From Polyangium sp. 6x1 (GTDB lineage: Bacteria > Myxococcota_A > Polyangia > Polyangiales > Polyangiaceae), in NCBI RefSeq assembly GCF_029946515.1, contig NZ_JARZHH010000053.1, positions 1 through 64,000 of the forward strand: DNA of 64,000 nt, given 5' to 3'. The notes below the pieces were generated by a model, which ran no database searches, was not told where the DNA came from, and saw only the letters and a program-made list of their open reading frames with translations. A program made the translations under genes and the position numbers. This document shows, piece after piece, positions 25,801-34,125 of the stretch (positions are counted from its first letter, which is position 1; every line of letters begins with the position of its first letter).

Positions 25801-26568
25801 CGGACGCAGGTCGCGCTCCTCCGCGTGCTCGAGGACAAGAGCTTCGAGCGCGTCGGCGGGGCCCAGCCGATCCGCGCGAACGTGCGGATCCTCTGCGCCA
25901 CGCACCGCGATCTCCGCGCGATGGTCGCGCGCGGCGAGTTCCGCGAGGATCTCTACTACCGGCTGCGTCAGGTCGTGCTCGAGGTCCCCGCGCTCCGCCA
26001 GCGCATCGCGGACATGCCGCTCATCACGTCGGCCTTGCTCGCGCGCATCGCGCAGGAGCGCGGCGAGCCGCAGAAGACGCTCTCGGAGCGGGCGATCGAG
26101 GCGCTGATGCGGCACGCGTGGCACGGCAACGTGCGCGAGCTCGAGAACGCTCTCCGCGCCGCGTCGCTCTTCGCGGAAGGCGACGTCATCGAGCTCGAGG
26201 ATTTCACGACGAACGTCGAGTACATGCGCGGCGTGGCTGCCGAGATCACGAGGGGCGCGTCGTCGCCCTCGTCCTCGGAGCAGCAGGACGCGCGTGGGGG
26301 GAGCGGGGGCGCCTCTCAGCTCGCCGAGCGAAGATCGCAAGGGGAGGGCGATTCGACGCCGGTCGAGGTGACGTACGCGCACGTCCGCTCGGGCGTCAGC
26401 CTGAGCGACATGAAGCGGAAGATCGAGCGCGAGTGCATCGCGCGCGCGCTCGAAGAGAGCGGCGGGAACATCACCCGCGCCGCGGTGCTTCTGGGGATGA
26501 AGCGACCGAGGCTCTCACAGCTCGTGAAGCAGTACGGACTTGGCAGTGCGTCGGAGGACGGATCATGA
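22846..26568 (+). CDS. Sigma-54-dependent activator with N-terminal ATPase-like/TPR region
   Basis: 1240 residues from GTG 22846; TTG 22807 in the same frame is possible and neither has a strong ribosome site. The first ~300 residues resemble a degenerate NTPase/winged-helix sensor. About 300-850 is helical and TPR-like (repeated Ala/Leu/Arg helices). A Cys cluster CERCGEASCPGC lies near residue 845. The AAA+ core follows: GESGSGKE (907-914), the sigma-54 contact loop GAFTGA (954-959), GGTIFLDEIGD, and the arginine-finger region. A Fis-type HTH closes the protein (SGGNITRAAVLLGMKRPRLSQLVKQ). There is no receiver domain, so it is not a classical response regulator even though a histidine kinase gene follows. 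It should activate RpoN promoters after sensing through the TPR part. It overlaps the next gene (ATGA). Confidence 0.85.
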   Translation: MADAGPRTSPLDRSSPQEPSGVRTEGVFGGETGTLPSGAVIAAPSVRASLRGLAAVDDLLCAKGASGLVVLHGPRATLEAVGAHAARRAQVIGRACLRVAEVAWDEPWREIAAQMGIVDVVEPRLVAARIASAANGAMIVVSEGTPTHWGQAVVEELARLVVTPPRAGSAPLVLVLREVASAPAGARLVQIDPIASPEDLRRFWEAIAQAAELRLGAEEGRLEALERWWSAARRAPLDGRAEPLVLEPAQRRLCARLALAQRSLPAAEAGRLGASTDVEALVARGAATIDAAGSMKLTGAAPIELEADREDAVAVASALEALFPMDPWAMLRAAELRARAGDAERAELLATRALSGVAEPSARVDFWRRWEAALALFPDASTTKALLRSAELALRVGDAERATGFARAAAARDGNAPEVMITLGKALSAEGDLTTATIVLERAMSRADASGARARAAVELAEVRYTGGDLEAARRFAEEALEGTSDLATRLGARNVLGKLLLAAASWSEAEAHFAADAWEAACGGEGIAELRARLNRAIAVLSTGRLDEARPMLASVLDDGTARGEHRAVGFALTNLATIAILKRDYPEAFHLSERAIEVFRRIRERLFLATVIPNLAELRLDLGLVAEAEQTLAFGRQACGPAIPGTRAPHFALVAARIHLARGRTLEARAELASAIAGASGSSNGAKLCECHSLAARIALDDGNVTRAAQAIERARAHASSTLARAEVALLEATRARAAGEPWDGAAEEALDLAREADAPELEREARVLLCHAEITRGDAREAEAHLQAALASRDRMASSLPEGIRERFLARPELRGLAALEARAPRSSEPGLRPCERCGEASCPGCSSPSLPASPLSLRVPSSSPSRSSVTAIERIVGRDATMLALLSAIKKVAKADTTVLIQGESGSGKELVADAIHEMSPRRAGPLVKVNCSALVETLLLSELFGHEKGAFTGAQARRRGRFELAEGGTIFLDEIGDISQRTQVALLRVLEDKSFERVGGAQPIRANVRILCATHRDLRAMVARGEFREDLYYRLRQVVLEVPALRQRIADMPLITSALLARIAQERGEPQKTLSERAIEALMRHAWHGNVRELENALRAASLFAEGDVIELEDFTTNVEYMRGVAAEITRGASSPSSSEQQDARGGSGGASQLAERRSQGEGDSTPVEVTYAHVRSGVSLSDMKRKIERECIARALEESGGNITRAAVLLGMKRPRLSQLVKQYGLGSASEDGS

Positions 26569-26918
26569 ACGTTGGGAGACAATCGCTCGGGCTCGGAGGA
26601 CTCTTCGCACTCGTCGCGACGGTGCTCACGGGGTGTCTCGCTACGCCTGACGAGAGCGACGCGGTCGACGAGGCCATCGAGGAGCTCGCGGCGAGCTCTT
26701 CCGACTCGGAAGATCGAGCCGATCCGAGTTCTCCCAGCCTGCCCGACGAGCCGCCTCCGCAGACCGACGACATGCCCGATCCGCTGCCGTGGAAGGAGCT
26801 CGTCACGGTGAAGCCCGGCGGCTGTGATCCCGAGGCGCGCAGCGGCCCGGATCCGCTGCCGTGGGTCCCCGGCGCCGGCACGCAGAGCTCGCCGGGCACC
26901 GGAACGAAGCAAGACTAG
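26565..26918 (+). CDS. Small acidic lipoprotein with two PDPLPW motifs
   Basis: 117 residues. ATG overlaps the stop of the sigma-54 activator (ATGA) and GGAGGAC precedes it. A lipoprotein signal with lipobox LTGC (Cys24) is followed by a very acidic Ser/Asp/Glu stretch and a Pro-rich part. The hexapeptide PDPLPW occurs twice, about 40 residues apart. No known family was recognised. It is compositionally like a short unstructured surface or periplasmic tether. Its place between a sigma-54 activator and a membrane kinase, with translational coupling, suggests a part in signal sensing, which is inference. Confidence 0.65.
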   Translation: MNVGRQSLGLGGLFALVATVLTGCLATPDESDAVDEAIEELAASSSDSEDRADPSSPSLPDEPPPQTDDMPDPLPWKELVTVKPGGCDPEARSGPDPLPWVPGAGTQSSPGTGTKQD

Positions 26919-26927
26919 ACGTCGGTG

Positions 26928-26947
26928 CGTCCGCCCGCGGGCGGACG
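26928..26947. promoter_or_regulatory. Perfect 20-bp palindrome between lipoprotein and kinase genes
   Basis: Ten bases (cgtccgcccg) are followed immediately by their reverse complement, 9 bases after the lipoprotein stop. It may be a dimeric protein binding site, or a hairpin in the transcript. It lies within an upstream extension of the kinase frame, which argues for the later kinase start. Confidence 0.5.
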
Positions 26948-26990
26948 ATCGATCGGGGACGTCCCCAGGGCGGCGCGTTACGCTCTCGTC

Positions 26991-29129
26991 GTGCCGATAG
27001 GGATCGATCTCCGGACCCGGACCACGCTCGTCTGCGGAGCGCTCGCGCTGGTCATCGCCATCTCGATGCTGCTGCGCGGGCGCGTCCGCACCGTGCACCT
27101 GCTCTTCGCGGCGTTCGCGGGCGACATCGGCCTCTGGTACCTGTCGCAGTCGCTCTTCGGCTTCTTCCAGCAGACCATCTGGGAGCGCTTCACCGCGGTC
27201 CTCGCGGTGCTCCTGCCGCAGTTCGCGCTCCACCTCTTCGAGGCGATGATCCCGCACGAGGGGGATCGACCGAGCCGCCTGCCGCGCTTCGCGGGCGTGC
27301 TCGCGGTGCCCATGGTGCTGCTCGTCCTGAGCCCGAAGCAGGGCTTCTGGCTCGTGCGTGGCGCGGTGTTCTTCTACGTCTTCGCCTTCCTCACGGCGGG
27401 GCTCTGGGAGCTCGGGCAACGTGGGGCGCGGAGCGGCTCGCGCGCGACGCAGCGGCGCGTCCGTTTTCTCGTGGTGATCGGCGCGCTCGCCGGCCTCGCC
27501 AGCGTCGCCGATTTCGCATGGTTCCTCGGCGTGAACCCCGCGCCCGTCGGCGCCGCGCTCAGCGTCGTCTTCCTGTTCATCCTGGCGCAAGCGCTCCGCC
27601 ACGAGCGGCTGCTCGACGTCTACGAGATGCTCGCGCGCCTGCTCGTCGCCACGGCCGTCGCCTTCCTGATCGCGGGGATCTTCTACGTCCTCATCACGTT
27701 CATCGGCGGCTTCAACACGATGTACCTGAACGCCGTGCTCGCGGCGATCGTGATCCTCGTCCTCTTCGATCCGCTGCGTGAGCGCGTGGCGGAGCAGATC
27801 CAGAAGCTCTTCTTCCGTGATCGTTTCGACCTCGAACGATCCGTGGCCGACGCGCGCCGGCGGCTCGTGCACGTGCTCGAGCTCGACGAGCTCGGATCGA
27901 TCGTGATGACGGCGCTCGAGCAGTCGCGTCGCGTGACGAAGGCCGCGCTCTACCTGCGCGACGCGGACGGCACGGGGTTCGACAAGCTCGCGGCGCTCGG
28001 GCCGGGCGCGCCGCCGCGAATCGAGGTGGCGACGGCGCGCGCGCTGCTCGATCGGCTCGAAGGCGGCCCGCTCTCGCTCGAAGAGCTCAAGCGCGAGGTG
28101 CGCGAGCGCAAGGCGCGCGGCGCGAGGACGGACGCGTCCGAGGCCGTGCTCAGCGCGGCCGCGGTGCTCGGGAGCCTGCGGGACGGCGCGGTCCTCCTGC
28201 AGATCCGGGCCGAAGGCGACGAGATCGTGGGGCTGCTCGTCGTGGTCGACGAGCGCGTGCGCGACGCGTTCTCGCCCGAGGAGATCACGCTGCTCGACGC
28301 GATCGCCACGCAGGTCGGCGTGGTCATCGAAAACTCGCGCGTCTACCAGCAGATGAAGGAGCGCGACCGGCTCGCCGTGCTCGGGCAGATGGCGGCGGGG
28401 CTCGCGCACGAGATCCGGAACCCGCTCGGCGCGATCAAGGGCTCGGCGCAGCTCCTCGCGGAGCCGGGGCCCGACGGGCGCGAGCCGGATCCGGCGTCGC
28501 GCGAGTTCATCGGCATCATCCTCGAAGAGGTGGAGCGGCTCGATCGGGTCGTCGGATCGGTCCTCGATCTCGCGCGCGCGAACCAGGGCGCCGTGGTGCC
28601 GACGGACGTGAACGCCGTCGTGCGTCGCACGCTGCAGGTGCTTTCGACCGAACGCGCGAGCCAGGATCTGACGGTGGAGGTGAACCTCCATTCGAGCCTG
28701 CCGCGCGTCGCGATCGATCCGGAGAAGCTCCGGCAGGTGCTCATGAACCTCTATCGGAACGCGGCGCAGGCCATGAAGGGGCGGGGGAAGATCACGGTGT
28801 CGACGCGCGTGCGGCTCGGCCGCGGGACGACGCGATCGGGGACGGGGATGGCCGACGAGCCCTTCGTCGAGCTCACGGTCGCGGACAACGGGCCGGGCAT
28901 CTCGCAGAAGGTGCTGGAGAACATCTTCCTGCCGTTCTTCTCGACGAAGGAGAAGGGGACGGGGCTCGGGCTCGCGATCAGCCAGCGCATCGCGCAGGGC
29001 GCGGGCGGGCGCATCGAGGTGCGATCGTACGAGGGCAAAGGATCGTCGTTCACGGTGATCCTGCCGGCGGCGATGGACGCGCTCGGGGCGCCGTCGTCGA
29101 CGCCCACGCCGCTCAGTCGTTCTGCATGA
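26991..29129 (+). CDS. Membrane-bound sensor histidine kinase with GAF domain
   Basis: 712 residues from GTG 26991; an in-frame GTG at 26925 would read through a 20-bp palindrome, so I prefer the later one. The first ~270 residues have seven to eight hydrophobic segments (7TM-like sensor). A GAF domain follows at about 290-450, then HisKA with the phospho-acceptor His473 in GLAHEIRNPLGAIKG, and HATPase_c with NLYRNAAQAMKG, ADNGPGIS and GTGLGLAIS. All catalytic boxes are intact. No receiver protein is encoded next to it; the nearby sigma-54 activator lacks a receiver. Its 3' end overlaps the converging fhs gene by 17 bases. Confidence 0.87.
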   Translation: MPIGIDLRTRTTLVCGALALVIAISMLLRGRVRTVHLLFAAFAGDIGLWYLSQSLFGFFQQTIWERFTAVLAVLLPQFALHLFEAMIPHEGDRPSRLPRFAGVLAVPMVLLVLSPKQGFWLVRGAVFFYVFAFLTAGLWELGQRGARSGSRATQRRVRFLVVIGALAGLASVADFAWFLGVNPAPVGAALSVVFLFILAQALRHERLLDVYEMLARLLVATAVAFLIAGIFYVLITFIGGFNTMYLNAVLAAIVILVLFDPLRERVAEQIQKLFFRDRFDLERSVADARRRLVHVLELDELGSIVMTALEQSRRVTKAALYLRDADGTGFDKLAALGPGAPPRIEVATARALLDRLEGGPLSLEELKREVRERKARGARTDASEAVLSAAAVLGSLRDGAVLLQIRAEGDEIVGLLVVVDERVRDAFSPEEITLLDAIATQVGVVIENSRVYQQMKERDRLAVLGQMAAGLAHEIRNPLGAIKGSAQLLAEPGPDGREPDPASREFIGIILEEVERLDRVVGSVLDLARANQGAVVPTDVNAVVRRTLQVLSTERASQDLTVEVNLHSSLPRVAIDPEKLRQVLMNLYRNAAQAMKGRGKITVSTRVRLGRGTTRSGTGMADEPFVELTVADNGPGISQKVLENIFLPFFSTKEKGTGLGLAISQRIAQGAGGRIEVRSYEGKGSSFTVILPAAMDALGAPSSTPTPLSRSA

Positions 29130-30807
29130 GGCCGCGGATCTTGCCCGTGGGCAGGAGCTTGACCCGCAGGGCGGAGGGCTCGCGGGGTAGGCCCGGCATG
29201 GTCATCATGTCGCCGGTGAGCGCGACGGCGAAGCCCGCGCCGGCGCTCAGGCGGATCTCGCGCACCGTGACCTGGAAGTTCGTTGGACGTCCAACGAGCG
29301 CGGGATCGTCGGAGAGCGAGAGCTGGGTCTTGGCCATGCAGACGGGCACGTCGCGGTGGCCGAGCTCCTCGATGCGGCGGGCGTCGCGCTCGGCGGCGGC
29401 CGTGAACGTGACGCCGTCCGCGCCGTAGACCGTGCGGGCGATCTTGGTGATCTTGTCCCGGAGCGGCTCGCCGAGGTCGTAGGTGAAGCGGGGCGCGGGC
29501 GGCGCGCTGTCGGTCGCGTCGGCCGCGCTCGCGACGGCCTCGGCGAGCTCGAGGGCGCCCTCGCCGCCACGCAGAAAGCCCTCGCAGCGGACCGCGCGCA
29601 CGCCGCGGCGGTTCATCGCGGCCTCGACGAGGGCGAGCTCGTCTTGCGTGTCGTTCGGGAAGACGTTGATCGATACGACGACGGGCAGGCCGAAGAACGC
29701 GGCCGAGTCGAGGTGTTTGTCGAGGTGCGCGAGGCCGAGCTCGAGCGCCCTCGCGTCGGGCTCCGCCGCACGCTTGACCGGGGCGCCGCCGTGCATCTTG
29801 AGGGCGCGCAGCGTGGCCACGAGGACGAGCACGCGCGGGAAGACGCCCATCGTCCGGCACTTGATGTCGAGGAACTTTTCGCCGCCGAGGTCGAAGCCGA
29901 AGCCTGCCTCCGTGATGACGTAGTCGCCGGAGAGCAGGCCGAGCCGCGTCGCGAGGACGGAGGAGCAGCCGTGCGCGATGTTCGCGAAGGGGCCGGCGTG
30001 CACGAGGGCCGGGCCGCCCTCGTCGGTCTGCACGAGGTTCGGCTTGATCGCGTCGCGCAGGAGCGCGGTCATCGCGGCGGCGGCGCCCACGTCGGAGGCC
30101 GTGATCGGCGCGCCGCTCGTGCTCTGGCCGATCACGATGCGGCCGAGGCGCCTCTCGAGATCCTCCGGCCCTTCGGCGAGCGCCACGATCGCCATGACCT
30201 CGCTCGCGGCCGTGATGTCGAAGCGATCTTGCCGCGGCACGCCGTCGGCCTTGCGGCCGAGGCCGACGAGCACGTTGCGCAGCGCGCGGTCGTTCATGTC
30301 GAGCGCGCGGCCCCACGTCACCTGGCGCGGGTCGATCGCGCCCTTGTCGCCGAACGACGTGTTGAAGTGGCACGCGTTGTCGACCATCGCCGACAGGAGG
30401 TTGTGCGCGGTGGAGATCGCGTGGATGTCGCCGGTGAAGTGCAGGTTGATGTCGTCGGCGGGCACGAGCGTCGCGCGTCCGCCGCCGGTCCCGCCGCCCT
30501 TCACGCCGAAGACCGGGCCGAGCGAGGGCTCGCGCAGGCAAAGCACGGCGCGCTTCGCGAGGCGACGCATGCCCATCGCGAGCCCGATCGACGTCGTCGT
30601 CTTGCCTTCGCCCGCGGGCGTCGGGTTGATCGCGGAGACGAGCACGAGGCGGCCCGCGCCCGCGGCGGGGCGCGTGAGGGCGGCGAGATCGATCTTCGCC
30701 TTGTTGCGGCCGTACGGCTCGACGTGATCCTCGGACACGCCGAGCTCGCGCGCGACGTCGAGGATCCCCTGGGGTCCGATGGGCAAAGCGCTCTGCGTAA
30801 GGGTCAC
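29113..30807 (-). CDS. fhs: Formate-tetrahydrofolate ligase
   Basis: 564 residues from GTG 30807, preceded by GAGGAGG at 6 bases; a longer frame overlaps kdd and is rejected. It makes 10-formyl-THF from formate, THF and ATP. The P-loop-like TPAGEGKT is at 63-70, followed by LREPSLGPVFGVKGGGTGGG and the conserved LHFTGDIHAI. Length fits the family (about 550-560). It is cotranscribed downstream of kdd (29 bases apart, with a small hairpin gcctgc/gcaggc at 30821-30835 between). Pairing with a lysine-degradation gene is unusual and no functional link is obvious. The 3' end overlaps the converging kinase gene. Confidence 0.93.
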   Translation of the reverse strand: MTLTQSALPIGPQGILDVARELGVSEDHVEPYGRNKAKIDLAALTRPAAGAGRLVLVSAINPTPAGEGKTTTSIGLAMGMRRLAKRAVLCLREPSLGPVFGVKGGGTGGGRATLVPADDINLHFTGDIHAISTAHNLLSAMVDNACHFNTSFGDKGAIDPRQVTWGRALDMNDRALRNVLVGLGRKADGVPRQDRFDITAASEVMAIVALAEGPEDLERRLGRIVIGQSTSGAPITASDVGAAAAMTALLRDAIKPNLVQTDEGGPALVHAGPFANIAHGCSSVLATRLGLLSGDYVITEAGFGFDLGGEKFLDIKCRTMGVFPRVLVLVATLRALKMHGGAPVKRAAEPDARALELGLAHLDKHLDSAAFFGLPVVVSINVFPNDTQDELALVEAAMNRRGVRAVRCEGFLRGGEGALELAEAVASAADATDSAPPAPRFTYDLGEPLRDKITKIARTVYGADGVTFTAAAERDARRIEELGHRDVPVCMAKTQLSLSDDPALVGRPTNFQVTVREIRLSAGAGFAVALTGDMMTMPGLPREPSALRVKLLPTGKIRGLMQND

Positions 30808-30836
30808 GGGCCTCCTCGGTGCCTGCGAAGCAGGCG

Positions 30837-31880
30837 TCAGGTGTAACGTCGTTGCATGAGCTCGTGGAGCGGGCGGCTCGCGCGCACGAGCGAGAGCGTG
30901 TGCTCGGCGTGGTCGTGGGCGTAGCCGTTGCCGATGAAGAGATCCACGTCGCGGCCGAGCCCCTCGGCGCCGAGGGCGGCGGCCGTGAAGCTCGTGCTCA
31001 TCGCGAAATAGTAGACCTTGCCGCGATCGCGGGCCGCGAGGATCGCGGAGAGCTCGACGCCGGGGACGTTCACGCACGAGAGCACGAGGTCCGCGCCGCG
31101 GCCCTCGGTCAGCGGCGCGACGGCGTCGCGCACGGCGAGCGGCTCACGCGCGTCGAGCGTCGCGACGTGGTCGCAGATCCCGAGCGCGCGCAGCTCGTCG
31201 GCGTACGCGGGGAAGGACTCGATGCCGATCACCTTGCCCTTGTCGCCGACGCGGCGGCGCGCTTCGGCCGCGCAGAGCAGGCCCGATTTGCCGCCCGCGC
31301 CGAGCACGACGACGCTGTCGCCGGGGCTGCAGAGGCGCGCGACCTGCGGCGCCGCGCCGGCGACGTCGAGCAAGGCGAGGACGAGCCGCTCGGGCATGTC
31401 GGTCGGGATGCGCGCGATCGGCGCCGTGAGGAAGACGGCGGCCTTGCCGACGACGTCGAGCTGCGCGGACGCGGGGCGCACGGCGAGCACGCGATCGAGC
31501 CAGAGTGGCGTGAGCGAGAGCGAGATGAGCGTGGCGACGCGGTCGCCCGGGACGAAGCCGCGCGTGGAGGCGAGGTCGCCGACGCGTTCGACGACGCCGA
31601 GCAGCATGCCGCCGGAGCCCGTGACCGGGTTGTGCTGCTTGCCGCGTCGCTTCACGGTCTCCAGGACGAGCGCCGCGACGCCGTCGGGATCTCCGCCGGA
31701 GGCCTCTTCCATCTGGCGGAAGCTCGCGGCGTCGACGTTGAGCGTCTGGACGTCGACGACGATTTCGGTCGCGTAGACCTTGGAAAAATCGTTGTCCAGC
31801 CGCTCGGCAGGCTGGGGGAGCGCACCTTTCGGCGCGATCACGCGGTGGGTCCCGAGGGGGTCTCCGGCGAGGATCGTCAC
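30837..31880 (-). CDS. kdd: L-erythro-3,5-diaminohexanoate dehydrogenase
   Basis: 347 residues from GTG 31880 with AAGGGAG upstream. The N-terminal GTHRVIAPKGALPQPAERLDN closely follows the characteristic start of Kdd from lysine fermenters. GGDPDGVAALVLETVKRRGKQHNPVTGSGGMLLG and the NAD-binding VVVLGAGGKSGLL also agree with that family, as does the end GNGYAHDHAEHTLSL. Kdd oxidatively deaminates 3,5-diaminohexanoate with NAD, in the pathway running from lysine through beta-lysine. The next enzyme (Kce) and the 5,6-aminomutase (KamDE) are not in the window; kamA is 16 kb away. It heads a two-gene operon with fhs. Confidence 0.85.
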   Translation of the reverse strand: MTILAGDPLGTHRVIAPKGALPQPAERLDNDFSKVYATEIVVDVQTLNVDAASFRQMEEASGGDPDGVAALVLETVKRRGKQHNPVTGSGGMLLGVVERVGDLASTRGFVPGDRVATLISLSLTPLWLDRVLAVRPASAQLDVVGKAAVFLTAPIARIPTDMPERLVLALLDVAGAAPQVARLCSPGDSVVVLGAGGKSGLLCAAEARRRVGDKGKVIGIESFPAYADELRALGICDHVATLDAREPLAVRDAVAPLTEGRGADLVLSCVNVPGVELSAILAARDRGKVYYFAMSTSFTAAALGAEGLGRDVDLFIGNGYAHDHAEHTLSLVRASRPLHELMQRRYT

Positions 31881-32025
31881 GAGCGCTCCCTTATCACGCC
31901 TTTCGTCCGGCGGAAGGCGCGGGGGGATCCCGCGAGGAACGCTTGACCCTCGGAGGCCTCGAACCCTAAAGTTTCAAGGGCGAAGCGGGCGTATCCTGCG
32001 CCCTCCGCGAATCTTTCGGCCGAGC

Positions 32026-32939
<914 letters not shown>

Positions 32940-32958
<19 letters not shown>

Positions 32959-33503
32959 CGCGAAGGCCCGACGTCCACGAGCGCGGCGCGCACCGCGTCG
33001 GCCAGCGAGGAGACGTGATCGTCCTCGAAGCCGAGCGCCGCGAGCGTCTCCGCGAGGCGCAGCACGTACTCCACATTCGTCCCGCTCGGCCCCCGCGCTT
33101 CGAGCACGTCCGCGACCATCGCCTCGAAGGGCGCAGGCCCGAGGTGCCAGGGGTTTCCAGGGCGCGCGATCCACGTGATCGCCTCGATCACGGAAGCCTC
33201 GTCGCCGTGGAGCTCCGCGCGGACCGTGACGCGGTCGTATCCGCCCTGCTCGCGCGCGTCGATCGCGGCGAGGATCGCGTCCGCCTCCGCGGGCGCGAGC
33301 GCGTACACGAGGCCGCCCACGTGCGCCCCGGGCGCGGGGACGAGCGTCGCCACGCGGCCGAGCCTCTCGGGCGTGCCGCGATGATCGGGCGAGCCTTGTT
33401 CGAGTCGCCGCGACAAACCCGCGACGCGCGCGGCCTTCGCTTCGACGTAGGGAAAACCGGGCCGCCAGAGCAGCGACCCGTAGCCGAAGATCCACACGCT
33501 CAC
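32940..33503 (-). CDS. ChaC-like gamma-glutamylcyclotransferase
   Basis: 187 residues from GTG 33503, which overlaps the rlmE stop (GTGA). The family signature MSVWIFGYGSLLWRPGF is at the N-terminus and the putative catalytic Glu85 lies in AREQGGYDRV. ChaC-type enzymes cleave glutathione to 5-oxoproline and Cys-Gly. Length (about 180-230 in the family) is normal. It is coupled to rlmE and converges on the FHA gene. Confidence 0.85.
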
Positions 33504-34111
33504 GGCGTCGCTTGTTTCCGGCCGAGCCCCACGAGGAAGACCTCGGAGCTCACGCTGCGCGTGCCTTCGGGCCGGATCACGCGCACCTCGTCGTAGAGCG
33601 AGCGCAGCCGCTCACGCGCCTTCTGGAACTCTTCGCTCATGAAGAGCTTGCCGACGAAGCTGCTTCCGGGCCCGCCGAGCGCCTCGGCCACGGAGACCGC
33701 GCGATCGAAGAGCTCGTAGCTCCGCCACTGATCCGAGGCCTTGCTGCCCGTCGTCGCGGGCGCCATGTCGCTCAGCACCACGTCGTAGGGCGCGAACTGC
33801 GCGAGGGCCTCGTTTGCGAGCGAGAGCGCGTCGCCTCGCACGACCGTGACGTTGGGGCCGAAGGCTTGCCGGATCTCCGAGAGATCCACGGCGAGCAGGT
33901 GCCCCTTCGATCCGATCTTCTGCGCGACGTACATGGACCACGACCCGGGAGCGGCGCCCAAATCGAGCACCCGCTGCCCGGGTCGCAGGAGACGTACCCG
34001 GCGATCGATCTCCTCGAGCTTGAAGACACTCCGCGCCGGAAACCCTTGCGCCTTCGCCGCTTTGGTGAAGGTGTCGGGCTTCCGGTACGGGTTCTTGCCC
34101 TTCGAGCTCAC
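33500..34111 (-). CDS. rlmE: 23S rRNA (uridine-2'-O-) methyltransferase
   Basis: 203 residues, GTG start at 34111. RlmE/FtsJ/RrmJ methylates the 2'-O of U2552 in the ribosomal A loop. The K-D-K-E catalytic tetrad is visible: Lys31 (RSVFKLEEID), Asp115 (VLSDMAP), Lys155 (FVGKLF) and Glu190 (SSEVFLV). The SAM site VLDLGAAPGSW is intact. It lies 14 bases downstream of rplC and is coupled to the ChaC-like gene, making a small translation-related operon. Upstream of its start I see no clear ribosome site. Confidence 0.92.
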   Translation of the reverse strand: MSSKGKNPYRKPDTFTKAAKAQGFPARSVFKLEEIDRRVRLLRPGQRVLDLGAAPGSWSMYVAQKIGSKGHLLAVDLSEIRQAFGPNVTVVRGDALSLANEALAQFAPYDVVLSDMAPATTGSKASDQWRSYELFDRAVSVAEALGGPGSSFVGKLFMSEEFQKARERLRSLYDEVRVIRPEGTRSVSSEVFLVGLGRKQATP

Positions 34112-34125
34112 GAGGAGATGGCCGA

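Noticed and set aside
22888-26382. 1164-residue minus-strand frame opposite the sigma-54 activator
   Set aside because: Arg-rich antisense shadow without any recognisable domain, while the plus strand carries intact AAA+ motifs.
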